A DNA stretch of 6,500 nt from an uncultured Clostridium sp. (GTDB lineage Bacteria > Bacillota > Clostridia > Lachnospirales > Lachnospiraceae), in assembly GCA_900544905.1 (NCBI GenBank), contig UQXF01000125.1, positions 1-6,500 of the forward strand, given 5' to 3'. Numbering within the stretch: position 1 is the stretch's first letter; every line of letters begins with the position of its first letter. Below the pieces are notes generated by a model. It saw nothing but the letters and a program-made list of their open reading frames with translations, did not search any database and was not told where the DNA came from. The position numbers and the translations under genes were made by a program. Below are positions 1 through 6,455 of this stretch, piece after piece.

Positions 1-48
1 TCTACACGCGTAAGATCGTCGGCAGCGTCAGATGTGTATAAGAGACAG
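1..48 (+). other. Illumina Nextera adapter remnant (artefact)
   Basis: This stretch reads exactly as a Nextera library end. Positions 1-7 (TCTACAC) are the end of the P5 oligo, 8-15 (GCGTAAGA) sit where the 8-base i5 index belongs, 16-29 (TCGTCGGCAGCGTC) are the Read 1 adapter, and 30-48 (AGATGTGTATAAGAGACAG) are the 19-base Tn5 mosaic end. It is synthetic sequence left at a contig end by adapter read-through, not a transposon in the genome. True genomic sequence starts at about 49, so nothing to the left of the first gene should be interpreted biologically. Confidence 0.98.
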
Positions 49-50
49 GT

Positions 51-944
51 ATGAATCATTTGGATGAATTAGAATCTGAGGCAATCTATATTATGCGGGA
101 GGTAGCCGCAGAATGTGAGAAGCCTGTCATGTTATATTCGATTGGAAAAGACTCATCTGTTATGCTGCATCTTGCATTTAAGGCATTTTATCCGGAAAAA
201 CCCCCGTTTCCGTTTTTACATGTGAATACAACCTGGAAATTTAAAGAAATGATAGCCTTTCGGGACGAGACTGCAAAGAGGCTCGGCATAGAAATGCTGG
301 AATACATTAATGAGGAGGGGGTGCGCCAGGGAATCAATCCCTTTGACCATGGTGCAGCATATACGGATATCATGAAGACCCAGGCGCTTAAGCAGGCGCT
401 TGATAAATACGGATTTACAGCAGCCTTTGGCGGAGGAAGAAGAGACGAGGAAAAATCCAGAGCCAAGGAGAGAATCTTTTCCTTTCGGAATGAAAACCAT
501 GCATGGGACCCGAAGAACCAGAGACCGGAGCTGTGGAAGCTTTACAACACCCAGATAAAAAAAGGAGAGAGCATAAGGGTATTTCCTCTATCAAACTGGA
601 CGGAAAAAGACATATGGCAGTACATTAAGAGAGAGAATATACCCATTGTTTCCCTGTATTATTCTGCGATGCGCCCCGTTGTCAGCCGGGACGGAAACCT
701 GATTATGGTGGATGATGAACGAATGCGGTTAAGACCGGGGGAAAAGGTGGAACAGAAAATGGTCAGATTCCGGACGCTGGGCTGTTATCCCCTTTCCGGA
801 GCAGTGGAGTCCAATGCTGTTACGCTGGATGAAATTATTGAAGAAACGCTGGCTTCCGTGGAATCAGAGAGGACGAGCCGTGTAATTGATTCGGATGGCG
901 GAGCTGCCAGCATGGAAAAAAGAAAAAGGGAAGGATATTTTTAA
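51..944 (+). CDS. cysD: Sulfate adenylyltransferase small subunit CysD
   Basis: CysD is the catalytic ATP pyrophosphatase-type subunit of ATP sulfurylase. With the GTPase CysN it makes adenosine 5'-phosphosulfate (APS) and pyrophosphate from sulfate and ATP in the cytoplasm. The 297-residue product is close to the E. coli length of about 302 and aligns in memory along its whole length. Visible motifs are the PP-loop SIGKDSS at residues 30-36, the block GGGRRDEEKSRAKER at 127-141, WDPKNQRPELW at 152-162, FPLSNWTEKDIWQYI at 178-192, FRTLGCYPLSGAVES at 240-254, and the family-typical end REGYF. Residue 59 is Asn where the E. coli protein has Asp (LHVDT, here LHVNT). The ATG at 51 fits the family N-terminus (HLDELESEAIYIMRE) but lies only two bases after adapter sequence, so its ribosome binding site is missing and a slightly earlier start cannot be excluded. 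One base separates its stop from cysNC. The identity is secure; only the start is uncertain. Confidence 0.97.
   Translation: MNHLDELESEAIYIMREVAAECEKPVMLYSIGKDSSVMLHLAFKAFYPEKPPFPFLHVNTTWKFKEMIAFRDETAKRLGIEMLEYINEEGVRQGINPFDHGAAYTDIMKTQALKQALDKYGFTAAFGGGRRDEEKSRAKERIFSFRNENHAWDPKNQRPELWKLYNTQIKKGESIRVFPLSNWTEKDIWQYIKRENIPIVSLYYSAMRPVVSRDGNLIMVDDERMRLRPGEKVEQKMVRFRTLGCYPLSGAVESNAVTLDEIIEETLASVESERTSRVIDSDGGAASMEKRKREGYF
928..934 (+). promoter_or_regulatory. Ribosome binding site of cysNC
   Basis: The purine run GGGAAGG lies inside the last codons of cysD, 11 bases before the ATG at 946. The spacing is somewhat long, but it supports 946 over the in-frame ATG at 886, which would add 20 residues encoded entirely by overlap with cysD. 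Its position inside cysD suggests translational coupling of the two subunits. Confidence 0.55.
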
Positions 945-945
945 T

Positions 946-2772
946 ATGAATGATAAGCTTCTTAAATTTATAACCTGTGGCAGTGTGGATGACGGAAAAT
1001 CCACATTAATTGGACATTTGCTGTATGATGCAAAACTGATTTTTGCAGACCAGGAAAAAGCGCTGGTTTTAGACTCCAGGATTGGTTCCAGAGAGGGAAA
1101 AATAGACTATTCTCTTTTGCTGGATGGTTTGATGGCAGAGCGGGAACAGGGAATAACCATTGATGTTGCCTACCGGTATTTTTCAACAGAAAACAGAAGC
1201 TTTATTGTGGCAGATACGCCGGGGCATGAGGAATATACCCGGAATATGGCAGTGGGAGCATCCTTTGCTTCCCTGGCAGTGATTTTAGTGGATGCCAGCC
1301 AGGATGTACAGGTGCAGACAAAGCGGCATGCAAGGATTTGCGCACTTATGGGAATAAAGCATTTTGTATTTGCTGTAAATAAAATGGATACGATTTATTA
1401 TGAGCAGTCGAAATTCAATAAGATACAAAAGCATATTAAGATTTTAATGGCAGAATTTGATTATGATTCGCTGTGTATTATTCCAGTTTCGGCTACGGAG
1501 GGAGATAACATTGTCAGAAAATCAGAGAATATGCGCTGGTATACGGGAACTACGCTGCTCTCCTATTTGGAGCAGATAGATGTGACGGAGAAGGAATCAG
1601 AGCAGGGCTTTACAATGCCAATCCAGAGGGTTTGCCGTCCGGACAGGAGCTTTCGGGGCTTTCAGGGTCAGATTGCTTCCGGCAGAATATCGGTAGGTGA
1701 TGAGGTTACGGTGATGCCAAGTGGGGAAAAGGCGGTGGTCACAAATATCCTGCAGGGAAGCACTGAGGTACAGGAAAGCGAAAAGGGTTATGCGGTTACG
1801 GTTTCGCTGGATACGGAGGTAGATATTTCCAGAGGTTGTGTTCTGCAAAAGGAGGCAGAGCCGGAGACGGGCTCCTTATTTGAGGCATCTCTGCTGTGGA
1901 TGGATGAGAGCAGTCTTGTGGAGGGAAAGAATTTTTTGTTAAAGCTGGGGACACAGCTGATACCGGCTACTGTTATGCGTATAAAATATAAGATTGATGT
2001 AAATTCCGGTGCGGAGGTATATGCGGATACCATATACAAGAATGAGCTGGCAAGCTGTGAGATATCAACAGGCAGCAGGATTGTTTTTGACCGGTTTTCC
2101 AAAAATAAGGAGCTGGGCTCTTTTATTCTGATTGACCGGGTATCAAATAAAACTTCTGCAGGAGGTATTGTGCAGCAGCCGTTAGCCCGGAATAATAATA
2201 TAAAATGGCATGAGATGGATATTACGAGACAGATACGGGAAAACCAGCTGCAGCAAAAGGCAATGACGGTCTGGATGACAGGTCTTTCCGGGGCGGGAAA
2301 GTCTACTTTGGCAAATGAACTGGAAAAGAGACTGATTTCCATGGGAAAGCATACAATGCTTCTTGACGGGGATAACATCCGCATGGGCTTGAACAGGGAT
2401 TTGGGCTTTAAGGAAAATGACCGGATTGAAAATATCAGACGGGTGGCAGAGGTTGCAAGGCTTATGAATGATGCGGGTCTGATTGTGATAACCTCCTTTA
2501 TCTCACCGTACCGGTCAGACAGGAGGGTGGCAAGAGATATTGTGGGAGACCGGTTTATAGAGGTCTATGTGAGTACACCGTTAGAAGAATGTGAAAAAAG
2601 AGATGTAAAGGGACTCTACCAGAGGGCAAGAGCCGGGAAAATCAGTGATTTTACAGGAATATCCAGTCCTTATGAGAAGCCGGAAAGGGCAGAGATTGTG
2701 ATTGATACAAGCAAATACGATATTGATGAGTGTACGGACAAAATCATGCAGATGTTAGAGCGGTATTTGTAG
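946..2772 (+). CDS. cysN: Bifunctional CysN-CysC: ATP sulfurylase GTPase subunit fused to APS kinase
   Basis: This 608-residue fusion (CysNC, NodQ-like) carries both steps after sulfate binding. The N-terminal GTPase part drives APS formation with CysD, and the C-terminal kinase part phosphorylates APS to PAPS. In the GTPase, G1 is GSVDDGKS (residues 12-19), the G2 region is EREQGITID (65-73), G3 is DTPGH (90-94), G4 is NKMD (145-148) and G5 is around VSA (181-183). EF-Tu-like beta-barrel domains II and III follow to about residue 400. After a polar linker (about 401-440) the APS kinase begins, with Walker A GLSGAGKS (446-453), LLDGDNIRMGLNRDLGF (472-488), ENIRRVAEVARLMNDAG (495-511), SFISPYRSDR (517-526) and GISSPYEKPERAEIVIDT (571-588). 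Ser520 matches the serine of the conserved ISP motif. Both halves look intact. The start at 946 matches the family N-terminus (LLKFITCGSVDDGKS); an in-frame ATG at 886 was not used. Having a kinase means the product of the pair is PAPS, not just APS. Confidence 0.97.
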   Translation: MNDKLLKFITCGSVDDGKSTLIGHLLYDAKLIFADQEKALVLDSRIGSREGKIDYSLLLDGLMAEREQGITIDVAYRYFSTENRSFIVADTPGHEEYTRNMAVGASFASLAVILVDASQDVQVQTKRHARICALMGIKHFVFAVNKMDTIYYEQSKFNKIQKHIKILMAEFDYDSLCIIPVSATEGDNIVRKSENMRWYTGTTLLSYLEQIDVTEKESEQGFTMPIQRVCRPDRSFRGFQGQIASGRISVGDEVTVMPSGEKAVVTNILQGSTEVQESEKGYAVTVSLDTEVDISRGCVLQKEAEPETGSLFEASLLWMDESSLVEGKNFLLKLGTQLIPATVMRIKYKIDVNSGAEVYADTIYKNELASCEISTGSRIVFDRFSKNKELGSFILIDRVSNKTSAGGIVQQPLARNNNIKWHEMDITRQIRENQLQQKAMTVWMTGLSGAGKSTLANELEKRLISMGKHTMLLDGDNIRMGLNRDLGFKENDRIENIRRVAEVARLMNDAGLIVITSFISPYRSDRRVARDIVGDRFIEVYVSTPLEECEKRDVKGLYQRARAGKISDFTGISSPYEKPERAEIVIDTSKYDIDECTDKIMQMLERYL

Positions 2773-2801
2773 ATAAAAATGCGTCAGAGGAGTAAGAGAG
2801 T

Positions 2802-3776
2802 ATGAGAAAATGGAAGAAATGGCTGTTATCCGGAGTGCTTATTTTTGTGGCGGCAGGAATAACGGGATGTGGAGCCAGTGAGAATACGGAACGAATAAAT
2901 GTGGGTTATTTTAACAATATAACCCATGCACAGGCATTGCTGATGAAGGCAGAGGGAACCTTAGAGGACAGTGTCCCGGAGGGTGTGCAGGTTAACTGGA
3001 CAGCCTTTAATGCCGGTCCGGCAGAGGTGGAAGCGCTGTTTTCGGGAGATATTGATATTGGATATATCGGTCCGGTTCCGGCAATCAGCGCAAATGTAAA
3101 GTCAAACGGTGACGTGGTGGTGTTATCCGGTGCGTCTCAGGGCGGTGCAGTTTTGGTGAAACGAAAAGATGCCGGAATTGAAACAGTAGCAGACCTGGCA
3201 GGAAAAACCGTAGCAATTCCCCAGATTGGAAATACACAGCATTTATGTCTTCTGCATCTGATGGAGGAAAATGGTCTTAAAACCGTGGAGGAAGGCGGCG
3301 ATGTGACGGTGAGTGCGGTTGCCAATGCGGATGTTGCGAATATGATGGACCGGGGGGATATTGATGCAGCACTGGTTCCGGAACCATGGGGAGCAACCCT
3401 GTTAGAGCAGGGGGCGGAAATACTGCTGGATTATGATGAAATCTATATGGACGGAAAATATGATGTGGCAGTGGTGGTTGTGCGCAAAGAGTTTATGGAA
3501 GAGAATCCGGAGCTGGTGGAAGCGTTTTTGGCAGAGCATGAGGCGGCTGCCGGAAGAATCGAAGAGGATAAAGAGACAGCTCTTAAGACAATCAACGAAG
3601 AACTGCAGCAGGCTACCGGAAAAGCCTTAAGTGAATCGGTTATCAGGCAGGCATTTGAACGGATTGGTGTGGCGACAGAGCTTAACAGGGAATCCCTTAT
3701 GGGATTTGCACAGATAAGCCGGCAGGAGGACTTTATTAAAGAGGTGCCGGAGGAAAAGAACCTGTTCGCAGAGTAG
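2802..3776 (+). CDS. ssuA: Lipoprotein substrate-binding protein of an SsuA/TauA-type ABC importer
   Basis: The 324-residue protein is the extracellular solute receptor for the ATPase and permease encoded next. The N-terminus is a lipoprotein signal: basic RKWKK, a hydrophobic stretch (residues 7-19) and lipobox ITGC, with Cys23 the predicted lipidated first residue. The mature part has hallmarks of the SsuA/TauA/NrtA fold: VGYFNNITHAQAL (34-46), FNAGPAEVEALFSGDIDIGYIGP (69-91), DLAGKTVAIPQIGNTQ (131-146), GDIDAALVPEPWG (185-197) and LDYDEIY (209-215). A good AGAGGAG ribosome binding site at 2786-2792 lies 9 bases before the ATG, and the gap after cysNC is 29 bases. The family transports sulfonates, taurine, nitrate and related anions. 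The ligand cannot be read from sequence; the cysD-cysNC context and the absence of any sulfonate-cleaving monooxygenase make sulfate the most economical guess. The gene symbol is a family label only. Confidence 0.9.
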   Translation: MRKWKKWLLSGVLIFVAAGITGCGASENTERINVGYFNNITHAQALLMKAEGTLEDSVPEGVQVNWTAFNAGPAEVEALFSGDIDIGYIGPVPAISANVKSNGDVVVLSGASQGGAVLVKRKDAGIETVADLAGKTVAIPQIGNTQHLCLLHLMEENGLKTVEEGGDVTVSAVANADVANMMDRGDIDAALVPEPWGATLLEQGAEILLDYDEIYMDGKYDVAVVVVRKEFMEENPELVEAFLAEHEAAAGRIEEDKETALKTINEELQQATGKALSESVIRQAFERIGVATELNRESLMGFAQISRQEDFIKEVPEEKNLFAE

Positions 3777-3788
3777 TGGAGGAGCAGC

Positions 3789-4532
3789 ATGTCATTAGTA
3801 ATTGAAAATCTTTGCAAGCATTATGATAATAATGAAGCGGCAACCCTGAATGAAATTAATCTGGAGGTGGCAAACGGTGAGTTTATATGTATTGTCGGAG
3901 TATCCGGATGCGGAAAGAGTACGCTGCTGAATCTGGTTGCGGGACTGATTACGCCCACCAGCGGGCGGATTCTTCTGGACGGAAAAGAGATTACCGGACC
4001 GGGAGCTGACCGGACGGTAATGTTTCAGGAGCATGGCCTGTATCCATGGCTTACCGTAATCGAAAATGTAAAATTTGGGCTGAAATTAGCAGGCGCATCA
4101 AGGGAAATCCAGGAGGAAAAGGCGGCATATTATCTGGAAATGGTAGGCTTGTCCGAGTATAGAGACTATCCGATTCATCAGATATCCGGTGGGATGCGTC
4201 AGCGGACGGCACTTGCAAGGGCACTCACAATGGATTCCTCTGTTCTTTTGATGGATGAACCGTTTTCCGCACTGGACAAGCAGACTTCAAATAAGCTACG
4301 GGAAGAGCTTCAAAGAATCTGGCAGCAGACAGGGCGTACCATATTTTTTATTACCCATAGTGTAGAAGAGGCTGTGTATCTTGGCGACCGGGTGGTGGTG
4401 CTCTCCCCTAATCCGGAAAAGCAGATGGATATTATTGATGTTAAGCTGCAGCGTCCCCGGCATGTATATTCACCGGAATTTGTAGATTTGAGGCACCGGA
4501 TTTTGGAGGAAATCCGAGGGGAGGCGATTTAG
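3789..4532 (+). CDS. ssuB: ABC importer ATPase, SsuB/TauB type
   Basis: This 247-residue cytoplasmic ATPase powers the importer formed with the adjacent binding protein and permease. It has every expected nucleotide-binding motif: Walker A GVSGCGKST (residues 37-45), Q-loop Gln80 (VMFQEHGLYPW), signature ISGGMRQR (132-139), Walker B VLLMDEP (152-158), D-loop SALD (160-163) and switch His190 (FFITHS). The sequence around the Q-loop (FQEHGLYPWLTVIENV) and the sequence after the switch (EEAVYLGDRVVVLSPNP) are typical of the sulfonate/taurine/nitrate importer branch. GGAGGAG at 3778-3784 lies 4 bases from the ATG, in the 12-base gap after the binding-protein gene. No regulatory C-terminal domain is present; the protein ends soon after the core. 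The substrate is shared with the rest of the importer and is not determined by this subunit. Confidence 0.95.
   Translation: MSLVIENLCKHYDNNEAATLNEINLEVANGEFICIVGVSGCGKSTLLNLVAGLITPTSGRILLDGKEITGPGADRTVMFQEHGLYPWLTVIENVKFGLKLAGASREIQEEKAAYYLEMVGLSEYRDYPIHQISGGMRQRTALARALTMDSSVLLMDEPFSALDKQTSNKLREELQRIWQQTGRTIFFITHSVEEAVYLGDRVVVLSPNPEKQMDIIDVKLQRPRHVYSPEFVDLRHRILEEIRGEAI
4516..4524 (+). promoter_or_regulatory. Ribosome binding site of the permease gene
   Basis: GAGGGGAGG lies within the last codons of the ATPase gene, 9 bases before the ATG at 4534. It fixes the permease start just one base after the ATPase stop and suggests translational coupling, as expected for two subunits needed in fixed ratio. 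Confidence 0.7.
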
Positions 4533-4533
4533 G

Positions 4534-5292
4534 ATGGGAGTTTTTATATTTTTATGTATTTTGATTCTGCTCTGGCAGCTCTTTTACTGGGTAAGTGTGG
4601 ATATATTTGCTTTTTGTAAGCCTTATGCCGTACCCTCCCCACTGGGAGTCGGAGAGCGGTTTGTTGAGCTTTGCAGCGACGGCACTCTGTTATCAGCAGT
4701 CGGTAATTCTCTGTTAAGGGGAATCACCGGATATGCGATTGCAGTGGTGGTGGGACTGATTCTGGGACTTCTCATCAATCATTTCCGCTATTTACAGAAA
4801 AATTTAAAGCCTGTGGTTCTGGGCATACAGACGCTTCCCAGTGTGTGCTGGGTGCCTTTTTCTATTTTATGGTTTGGCTTGTCAACAAAAGCAATTTTGT
4901 TTGTTGTGGTAATGGGCTCTGCCTTTGGTATTGCAATTTCGGTAGATAATGCAATAAAAAATGTACAGCCAATCTATATTAAGGCGGCACTCACCATGGG
5001 AGCGGGCAAACGGCAGCTCTACTGGCATGTTATTTTTCCGGCATGTCTGCCGGAGCTGGTATCTGGTCTTAAGCAGGGATGGTCCTTTGCATGGAGAGCG
5101 CTTATGGCGGGTGAGGTCATGACAACGTCGATTGGGCTTGGCCAGACATTGATTATGGGACGGGATTTGGCAGACATTAATCAGGTTATGCTGGTGATGC
5201 TGGTTATTGTTGTAGTGGGAATTATAATCGATAAGTGTTTTTTTACTGTGCTGGAAAAGAAAATCCTTGTCAAGCGGGGATTGTGGCAGTAA
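4534..5292 (+). CDS. ssuC: ABC importer permease, SsuC/TauC type
   Basis: The 252-residue integral membrane protein would form the transport channel, probably as a homodimer. Hydrophobic segments are visible at about residues 2-20, 64-82, 94-115, 118-136, 182-198 (weak) and 216-236. The diagnostic permease EAA loop is at 151-173 (AALTMGAGKRQLYWHVIFP followed by ACLP), the site that docks on the ATPase. IQTLPSVCWVPFSILWFG (98-115) and the segment GWSFAWRALMAGE (182-194) are typical of the SsuC/TauC/NrtB branch. The protein is slightly shorter than the usual roughly 260 residues because its first membrane helix starts at the very N-terminus, but the strong ribosome binding site within the ATPase gene supports this start. 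It follows the ATPase by one base and precedes the sulfotransferase gene by 29 bases. The ligand is unknown, as for the binding protein. Confidence 0.95.
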   Translation: MGVFIFLCILILLWQLFYWVSVDIFAFCKPYAVPSPLGVGERFVELCSDGTLLSAVGNSLLRGITGYAIAVVVGLILGLLINHFRYLQKNLKPVVLGIQTLPSVCWVPFSILWFGLSTKAILFVVVMGSAFGIAISVDNAIKNVQPIYIKAALTMGAGKRQLYWHVIFPACLPELVSGLKQGWSFAWRALMAGEVMTTSIGLGQTLIMGRDLADINQVMLVMLVIVVVGIIIDKCFFTVLEKKILVKRGLWQ

Positions 5293-5305
5293 GGATTGTA
5301 ATTTG

Positions 5306-5314
5306 AGAAGGAGG
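5306..5314 (+). promoter_or_regulatory. Strong ribosome binding site of the sulfotransferase gene
   Basis: AGAAGGAGG is a near-consensus Shine-Dalgarno sequence 7 bases before the ATG at 5322. It is the strongest in the window and independently supports that the last gene is real and well translated from the same transcript. Confidence 0.8.
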
Positions 5315-5321
5315 ATTAGAC

Positions 5322-6455
5322 ATGAAAACGCTTTATTTGCATATAGGAATGCCGAGAACAGCCACAACTGTTTTGCAAAATTTCTGTTCCGACAATCAGG
5401 AGGAGTTGAACCGTCAGGGATATTGTTATCCCATAATGCCCTTCCGGTACCGGAATGCGAGCCGGCTTCGCACTGCACATTTTATGTTCGGAAGGGTTAC
5501 GGATGAAAATGGAGAACGGGATATCGAGAAGGAAAAGCAGTATTTTAAGGAAGGCTTTGAAATACTTTATAACACCTTTGAGACATATGATAATGTAATT
5601 TTATCCGATGAGGGTTTGTGGAACTGCGGCTTCCGGGATGCAGACAATGTCTGGGCAAAGCTGAGACGGGAGATGAATGCCAATCATTTTACCACTAAGG
5701 TCATTGTTTATCTCCGCAGGCAGGATGATTTTCTGTTTTCCTGGTGGAGCCAGAGAATTAAAGAGGGTCTTTACCGGGAGTGTGTTTTATCCTGGGAGGA
5801 AATGACAACGCAGATGCCAATTGTGCATCTGGATTATTATGATATGCTGCATAACATTTCAGCGTATATCGGAGAAGAAAATCTGATTGTCCGGCGGTTT
5901 GATAAGGAATTTTTTGTTGGTGGTTCTGTTTGTGAGGATTTTGTTAATGCTGTCGGTCTTCAATATTCGGAGGCATATAAGGTTCGGGCAAAGACGCTTA
6001 ACAGAAGTCTTACAAAGAACAATGCGGAAATAAAACGGATTTTAAATAAGCTTCCGGATTTGGATGCACGCAGTAACTGGATGTTTCAGAATATACTGGC
6101 GCATAATTCCAACAGCAAAAGGGATAATGAAAAGTACAGTATGTTTTCCAGACAGGAGGCAGAGGAGCTCTATGAAAAATACAGGGAGGGAAACCGGCTG
6201 ATTGGGAAAGCATATATGGAAATGGAAGAAGAGGATTTATTTCCTTTTGAATACAGCGCTGAGCAAAAATGGACTCCGGATAATGAGGAAATGCTGGAGG
6301 ATATCATACTGTTTATGGGAACCTCTTTTTTGACATTGGAGCAAAAGCTGGAAAAGCAATTGCAGGAGCAGAAAAGGGAAATAGAGAATCTCAGGGATAT
6401 TATTAAGCATCCGGTAAGACGGGGCTTCAAAAAGATAAAGAATAAATTAAAGTAA
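5322..6455 (+). CDS. PAPS-dependent sulfotransferase-like protein with coiled-coil basic tail
   Basis: The 377-residue cytoplasmic protein has the layout of a PAPS-using sulfotransferase, which moves the sulfuryl group of PAPS to a hydroxyl or amine acceptor and releases PAP. The N-terminal strand-loop-helix HIGMPRTATTVLQ (residues 7-19) corresponds to the 5'-phosphosulfate-binding loop, usually PKTGTT or PRSGTT; here it is PRTATT. ILSDEGLW (93-100) resembles the central acidic motif of bacterial members, with Glu97 a candidate base. KVIVYLRRQDDFLFSWWSQ (126-144) matches the 3'-phosphate-binding region, with Arg132/133 and Ser140 as likely contacts. No signal peptide or membrane helix is seen. 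Residues about 336-360 form a likely coiled coil, and the last 16 (HPVRRGFKKIKNKLK plus flank) are strongly basic. The position directly after the PAPS-making genes and importer supports the assignment. The acceptor is unknown; a surface glycan is one possibility, a small molecule another. I do not recognise a named orthologue. Confidence 0.82.
   Translation: MKTLYLHIGMPRTATTVLQNFCSDNQEELNRQGYCYPIMPFRYRNASRLRTAHFMFGRVTDENGERDIEKEKQYFKEGFEILYNTFETYDNVILSDEGLWNCGFRDADNVWAKLRREMNANHFTTKVIVYLRRQDDFLFSWWSQRIKEGLYRECVLSWEEMTTQMPIVHLDYYDMLHNISAYIGEENLIVRRFDKEFFVGGSVCEDFVNAVGLQYSEAYKVRAKTLNRSLTKNNAEIKRILNKLPDLDARSNWMFQNILAHNSNSKRDNEKYSMFSRQEAEELYEKYREGNRLIGKAYMEMEEEDLFPFEYSAEQKWTPDNEEMLEDIILFMGTSFLTLEQKLEKQLQEQKREIENLRDIIKHPVRRGFKKIKNKLK

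Noticed and set aside
30..48. Tn5 mosaic end suggesting a natural transposon
   Set aside because: It is flanked on the left by Illumina primer and index sequence, so it is library-preparation sequence and not a mobile element.
51..944. Reading the first gene as a PAPS reductase (CysH), which shares the ATP pyrophosphatase fold
   Set aside because: The motifs GGGRRDEEKSRAKER and FRTLGCYPLSGAVES and the REGYF end are those of CysD, and the CysH C-terminal ECGLH-type motif is absent.
886..945. Possible earlier start for cysNC at the in-frame ATG at 886
   Set aside because: It would add 20 residues lying wholly within cysD and unlike the family N-terminus; the ATG at 946 matches the family and has a purine-rich binding site.
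1788..2384. Long open frame on the minus strand within cysNC
   Set aside because: It lies opposite conserved CysN and APS kinase sequence and encodes no recognisable domain; it is a mirror of the real gene.
4882..5478. Long open frame on the minus strand across the permease and sulfotransferase genes
   Set aside because: Its translation is rich in His, Asn and Cys with no domain, and it overlaps two well-supported genes and the intervening ribosome binding site.
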